Source: Streptomyces aurantiacus
GTDB lineage: Bacteria; Actinomycetota; Actinomycetes; Streptomycetales; Streptomycetaceae
Length of the DNA stretch: 64,000 nucleotides
Assembly: GCF_027107535.1 (NCBI RefSeq)
Contig: NZ_CP114283.1
Location: 2,294,001-2,358,000, forward strand
Direction: 5' to 3'
Part shown: in pieces, positions 60,475-64,000 of the stretch
How positions within the stretch are numbered: the stretch's first letter is position 1
How the letters are laid out: each line of letters begins with the position of its first letter
Translations under genes and position numbers: made by a program
The notes under the pieces: generated by a model
Seen by the model: the letters and a program-made list of their open reading frames with translations, nothing else
The model's database searches: none
Told to the model about the DNA's origin: nothing

Positions 60475-60615
60475 TGCCCCGGCAGAGGGCCGGCTCGTAG
60501 CTGCCGGTCCGCCGTCGCCGGTCGCGCCCTCGCGGCGCGGCCGCGCCAGTCACAGCCCCGCGCCCCTGATGCAGGGGCGGTCATCCATGTTCTTGTCCGG
60601 AAGGAACCCACACTC

Positions 60616-61920
60616 ATGCGTTCTCGTATGTGGCATGCCCATGCCATTACATCCGTCGTCGGATGCACCGCTCTCGTCCTCACCGCGACCGGGACCGTCG
60701 CCCATGCCCAGGGCCGGGACCTCGGGCGGGAGACCCTCGCCGCCGGTGACGGCTGGGGGTCCGAGGGGGCCGGTACCACCGGTGGCTCGGCCGCCGACTC
60801 CTCGCAGGTCTACACCGTCACCACCTGGGCGGAGTTCAAGGCCGCGCTGAAGGCCGGCGGGAACGCGCCGAAGATCATCAAGGTGAAGGGGATGATCGAC
60901 GCCGTCTCGGAGGGCTGTGAGGCCTTCACCACCGGCGGGTACGACCTCCAGCAGTACCTGAAGGACTACGACCCGGCCGTCTGGGGCAACGACGTGGTCG
61001 CCAGCGGCCCGCAGGAGGACGCGCGGGTCGCGTCCGCCGCCAACCAGGACTCGGCGATCAAGGCGGCGATCCCGAGCAACACCACCATCGTCGGCGTCGG
61101 CAAGAAGTCCGGCATCCTCGGCGGCAGCCTCCAGATCAAGGGCGTCTCGAACGTCATCCTGCGCAACCTCACCATCGAGGCCCCGCTCGACTGCTTCCCG
61201 AAGTGGGACCCGACCGACGACAACAAGACCGGCAACTGGAACTCCGAGTACGACGCCGTGGTCGTCTTCGGCACCGACCACGTGTGGATCGACCACAACA
61301 CGTTCACCGACGGGCGCTACCCCGACAGCGAGCGGCCGAGCTACTTCGGCAAGGTGTTCCAGCAGCACGACGGGCTGACGGACATCGTGCGCGGCGCCAA
61401 CCACGTCACCGTGTCCTGGAACCGCTTCCAGGACCACGACAAGAACATGCTCATCGGGAACAGCGACAGCACCGCCACGACCGACGCGGGCAAGCTCAAG
61501 GTCACCATGCACCACAACCGCTTCGACGGGATCCTGCAGCGCTCTCCGCGGGTGCGGTTCGGACAGGTCGACGTCTACAACAACCACTACGTGGTCGGCG
61601 AGGAGCAGAAGGACGACTACTACATCTTCGGCGTCGGCATCTCCTCGCAGCTGTACGCCAGCGACAACGCGATCTCGCTGCCGGCCGGAGCCTCTGTCGG
61701 CAAGGTCCTCAAGAAGTGGAACGAGGCGCCGCTGACCGCCGAGAACAACTACGTCAACGGAAAGCGCACCGACCTCATCGCCGTGCACAACGCCGAGATC
61801 CCCGGCGAGACCCTCCAGTCGGGTGCCGGGTGGAAGCCCACCCTCCGGACGAAGGTCGACTCGCCGCGGGCCGTGCCGGGCATCGTCAACAGCCGCGCCG
61901 GCGCCGGAAAGGTCTGCTGA
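60616..61920 (+). CDS. Secreted pectate lyase (PL1)
   Basis: This 434-residue protein has a signal peptide ending near AHAQ (residue 32). The PL1 beta-helix shows HVWIDHNTFTDG, LTDIVRGANHVTVSWNRFQD, HDKNMLIGNSDS, HHNRFDG and QRSPRVRFGQVDVYNNHYV. It is a clear paralog of the PL1 at 51072: both have the unusual N-terminal block of GTTGGS, PKIIKV, GYDL-KYL and GPQE(E/D)AR. It starts an operon with two pectinesterases. Confidence 0.92.
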   Translation: MRSRMWHAHAITSVVGCTALVLTATGTVAHAQGRDLGRETLAAGDGWGSEGAGTTGGSAADSSQVYTVTTWAEFKAALKAGGNAPKIIKVKGMIDAVSEGCEAFTTGGYDLQQYLKDYDPAVWGNDVVASGPQEDARVASAANQDSAIKAAIPSNTTIVGVGKKSGILGGSLQIKGVSNVILRNLTIEAPLDCFPKWDPTDDNKTGNWNSEYDAVVVFGTDHVWIDHNTFTDGRYPDSERPSYFGKVFQQHDGLTDIVRGANHVTVSWNRFQDHDKNMLIGNSDSTATTDAGKLKVTMHHNRFDGILQRSPRVRFGQVDVYNNHYVVGEEQKDDYYIFGVGISSQLYASDNAISLPAGASVGKVLKKWNEAPLTAENNYVNGKRTDLIAVHNAEIPGETLQSGAGWKPTLRTKVDSPRAVPGIVNSRAGAGKVC

Positions 61921-61922
61921 CC

Positions 61923-63035
61923 ATGACCCTGCCGGCACACGTCAGCAGACGGTCCTTCGTCGTCGCGAGCGTCGGGGCCGCACTCGCGCTGGGCGCCTCC
62001 TCCCAGGCCCACGCGCAGGGGCGCTCCCCCTTCGGGCGGTACGGCTCCCCGTCGGCCCGCCTCGACGAGCGGACCCTGTACGTCCACCCCGCGGGCCTCG
62101 GCGACCACACCAGCGTCCAGGCCGCCGTGAACGCCGCGAGCGGGGAGGGGTACACCCTGGTCCTCGCCCCGGGCACGTACCGCGAGACCGTCGCCGTCAG
62201 CGCCGCCCGCAAGGAGATGACCTGGATCGGGGCCTCCGGCCGGGCGCGCGACGTCGTGATCGTGTACGACAACGCGGCCGGCACCCCGAAGCCCGGCGGC
62301 GGCACCCACGGCACGACCGGCTCGGCCACCACGACCGTGCAGGCCGACGGGTTCACCGCCCGGGACATCACCTTCTCCAACGACTGGCTGCGTGCCGACC
62401 ATCCCGGGATCAGCGGCACGCAGGCCGTCGCCATCAAGGTGCAGGGCGACCGGTCGGCGTTCCTCCACTGCCGGTTCCTGGGACACCAGGACACGCTGTA
62501 CGCCGACTCCATGGCCCTGGGCACCTTCGCCCGCCAGTACTTCGCGCACTGCTACGCCGAAGGGGACGTGGACTTCGTGTTCGGGCGGGCCACCGCCGTG
62601 TTCGAGGACTGCCACTTCCACACCCTGAAGCGGACCGACCTCACCGGGGCCCCGTACGGCTTCGTCTTCGCGCCCTCGACCGCGGGCGCCAATCCGCGCG
62701 GCTATCTGGTGACCGGCGGCCGGGTCACCAGTGAGGCGCCGGACGCCTACTACAAACTGGCCCGCCCCTGGGTGCCCAGTTCCGACCCCACCGCGCGGCC
62801 CATGCTGACCGTGCGCGAGACCCGCCTCGGCGGAGGGATCGACGCGGTGCAGCCGTACACCGACATGGCGGCGGGACACCCGTGGCAGAACCAGCGGTTC
62901 GCCGAGTACCGCAACAGCGGGCCGGGCGCCGCGATCACCGTTCCCGCGAACCGGCCCCAGCTCACGCACGCCGAGGCCCGCTCCCACACCCGCCGGACAC
63001 ACCTCGGCGACTGGGCCCCCTGGCAGGGGTGCTGA
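61923..63035 (+). CDS. Secreted pectin methylesterase (CE8)
   Basis: This 370-residue beta-helix esterase has a Tat-like signal (VSRRSFVVASVGAALALGAS). Active-site residues are Gln167 (GTQAVAIK), Gln189/Asp190 (GHQDTLY), Asp217 (EGDVDFVFG) and Arg281/Trp283 (LARPW). It removes methyl esters from pectin, preparing substrate for the adjacent pectate lyase. It begins two bases after the lyase stop and overlaps the next gene by one base. Confidence 0.92.
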   Translation: MTLPAHVSRRSFVVASVGAALALGASSQAHAQGRSPFGRYGSPSARLDERTLYVHPAGLGDHTSVQAAVNAASGEGYTLVLAPGTYRETVAVSAARKEMTWIGASGRARDVVIVYDNAAGTPKPGGGTHGTTGSATTTVQADGFTARDITFSNDWLRADHPGISGTQAVAIKVQGDRSAFLHCRFLGHQDTLYADSMALGTFARQYFAHCYAEGDVDFVFGRATAVFEDCHFHTLKRTDLTGAPYGFVFAPSTAGANPRGYLVTGGRVTSEAPDAYYKLARPWVPSSDPTARPMLTVRETRLGGGIDAVQPYTDMAAGHPWQNQRFAEYRNSGPGAAITVPANRPQLTHAEARSHTRRTHLGDWAPWQGC

Positions 63036-64000
63036 TGCGCCGGCGCACCCTGCTCACCGGGATCGCCGGGACCGTGGGCGCTCTGGCGGCCGGCGGCGCG
63101 TCCCCGGCCGCCGCGGACCCGCGCCGCCGTGTGCTGCACGTGCGCCCCGGCGACTCGGTCCAGGCGGCCGTCGACGCGGCCGACGGTCCGGGCCGGACGA
63201 TCGTCGTGCACCCCGGGACCTACCGCGAGGTCGTCAACATCCCCGCGAGCACGAGGGACTTGACGCTCCTGGGCGCCGGCCGTGACCCGCGGGACACGGT
63301 CATCGTCCACGACAACGCCAACGGGACGCAGAAGCCGGACGGCTCCGGCACCTACGGCACCGCGGGCTCCGCGACCTTCACCTGCGCGGCGCCCGGTCTG
63401 ACCGTGTGCGGTCTGACGATCGCCAACGACTGGCTGCGCGCCGACCACCCGGAGATCACGGGCACCCAGGCGGTGGCCGCGTACGTCACCGGGGACAGGT
63501 CGCACTTCGAGCGGGTCCGCTTCCTGGGCCACCAGGACACGCTGTTCGCGGACACCACCGCGCTCGACGCCTTCGACCGGCAGTACTACCGGGACTGCCA
63601 TGTCGAGGGTGACGTGGACTTCGTGTTCGGCCGGGCGAGGGCGGTCTTCGAGCGGTGCCACCTCCACACGCTGGACCGGGACGTCGACTTCAAGCCCGAG
63701 GGCATGGTGTTCGCCCCGGCCACGGCCCGCGCGAATCCGTACGGCTTCCTCGCCGTGCGGTGCCGGATCACCTCCGGTGCCGAGGACGGCGCGTACAAGA
63801 TCGCCCGGCCGTGGGTGCCCTCCTACGAGACGACCGCCTGGCCGTCGCTCGTGGTGCGCGACAGCCGGCTGGGGCCGGGCATCGACGCGGTGGCGCCGTA
63901 CACCGACATGCGCGCGGCCCATCCCTGGCAGACCATGCGTTTTCGGGAGTACGCCAACTCCGGTCCGGGCGCGGTGACATCGGTACCGGAGAACCGGCCG
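63035..64000 (+). CDS. Second pectin methylesterase (CE8), runs off the window
   Basis: The frame starts at an ATG sharing one base with the previous stop and stays open for 322 codons to the edge, so the 3' end is missing. The start MRRRTLLTGIAGTVGALAAG is a Tat-type signal. CE8 blocks are GTQAVAAYV, GHQDTLFAD, EGDVDFVFGR and IARPWVPS. It is a tandem paralog of the preceding gene and nearly complete; only a short C-terminus is absent. Tandem CE8 enzymes may differ in preference for methylation pattern. Confidence 0.9.
   Translation, partial: MRRRTLLTGIAGTVGALAAGGASPAAADPRRRVLHVRPGDSVQAAVDAADGPGRTIVVHPGTYREVVNIPASTRDLTLLGAGRDPRDTVIVHDNANGTQKPDGSGTYGTAGSATFTCAAPGLTVCGLTIANDWLRADHPEITGTQAVAAYVTGDRSHFERVRFLGHQDTLFADTTALDAFDRQYYRDCHVEGDVDFVFGRARAVFERCHLHTLDRDVDFKPEGMVFAPATARANPYGFLAVRCRITSGAEDGAYKIARPWVPSYETTAWPSLVVRDSRLGPGIDAVAPYTDMRAAHPWQTMRFREYANSGPGAVTSVPENRP

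Overview
The window is high-GC actinobacterial DNA, most probably from a Streptomyces. This rests on GTG/TTG starts, leaderless promoters, Tat signal peptides, ECF sigma/membrane-protein pairs, a TerD paralog, sugar ABC operons that lack their own ATPase, and a mycothiol-type (TIGR03086) protein. No rRNA gene, canonical tRNA gene, prophage, integrase, complete insertion sequence or CRISPR array was seen.

Layout. 0-15 kb is ordinary core genome: an AbfB-domain surface protein, a secreted alpha/beta hydrolase, an SMR efflux gene with its TetR regulator, two ECF sigma factors each followed by a membrane protein, dapD, a dapA paralog, a holin-like/DUF3618/YihY envelope group, a monooxygenase-like protein, and an ArsR/SRPBCC pair. 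15-21 kb holds two secreted phosphate-scavenging enzymes (an ExeM-type nuclease and a PhoX phosphatase), both preceded by candidate PHO boxes.

21.1-24.6 kb is the most unusual region. A Ro60 ortholog (TROVE + VWA) is preceded by three tandem Y-RNA-like elements. The first and third contain a circularly permuted tRNA mimic (T-arm, closed acceptor stem, D-arm), as in the YrlA family. The middle one keeps only the Ro-binding stem. A protein of unknown function with an internal duplication follows Ro60.

24.7-38 kb carries a GntR-acdS (ACC deaminase) operon, a 35-bp-arm inverted repeat beside a heptanucleotide VNTR, a LacI-controlled sugar ABC operon, a double-TerD protein, and a DeoR-controlled polyol ABC transporter/dehydrogenase operon.

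38.4-64 kb is largely a plant cell-wall (pectin/arabinan) utilisation island, interrupted at about 41.6-45.6 kb by four general genes. It has uronate dehydrogenase and 5-dehydro-4-deoxyglucarate dehydratase for galacturonate, and a GntR/KDPG-type aldolase-family/IlvD-family operon that looks like oxidative L-arabinose catabolism. It also has an ABC importer, three PL1 pectate lyases (one fused to a CE8 pectin methylesterase), two tandem CE8 enzymes (the last runs off the window), a CE12 rhamnogalacturonan acetylesterase, a GH43 enzyme, a Gfo/Idh/MocA oxidoreductase and a PmoA-family protein. Secreted enzymes would de-esterify and cleave pectin, the ABC system would import oligomers, and cytosolic enzymes would feed 2-oxoglutarate. 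A shared AGCGCTT-type palindrome at three places suggests common control. Together with ACC deaminase this points to a plant- or litter-associated lifestyle.
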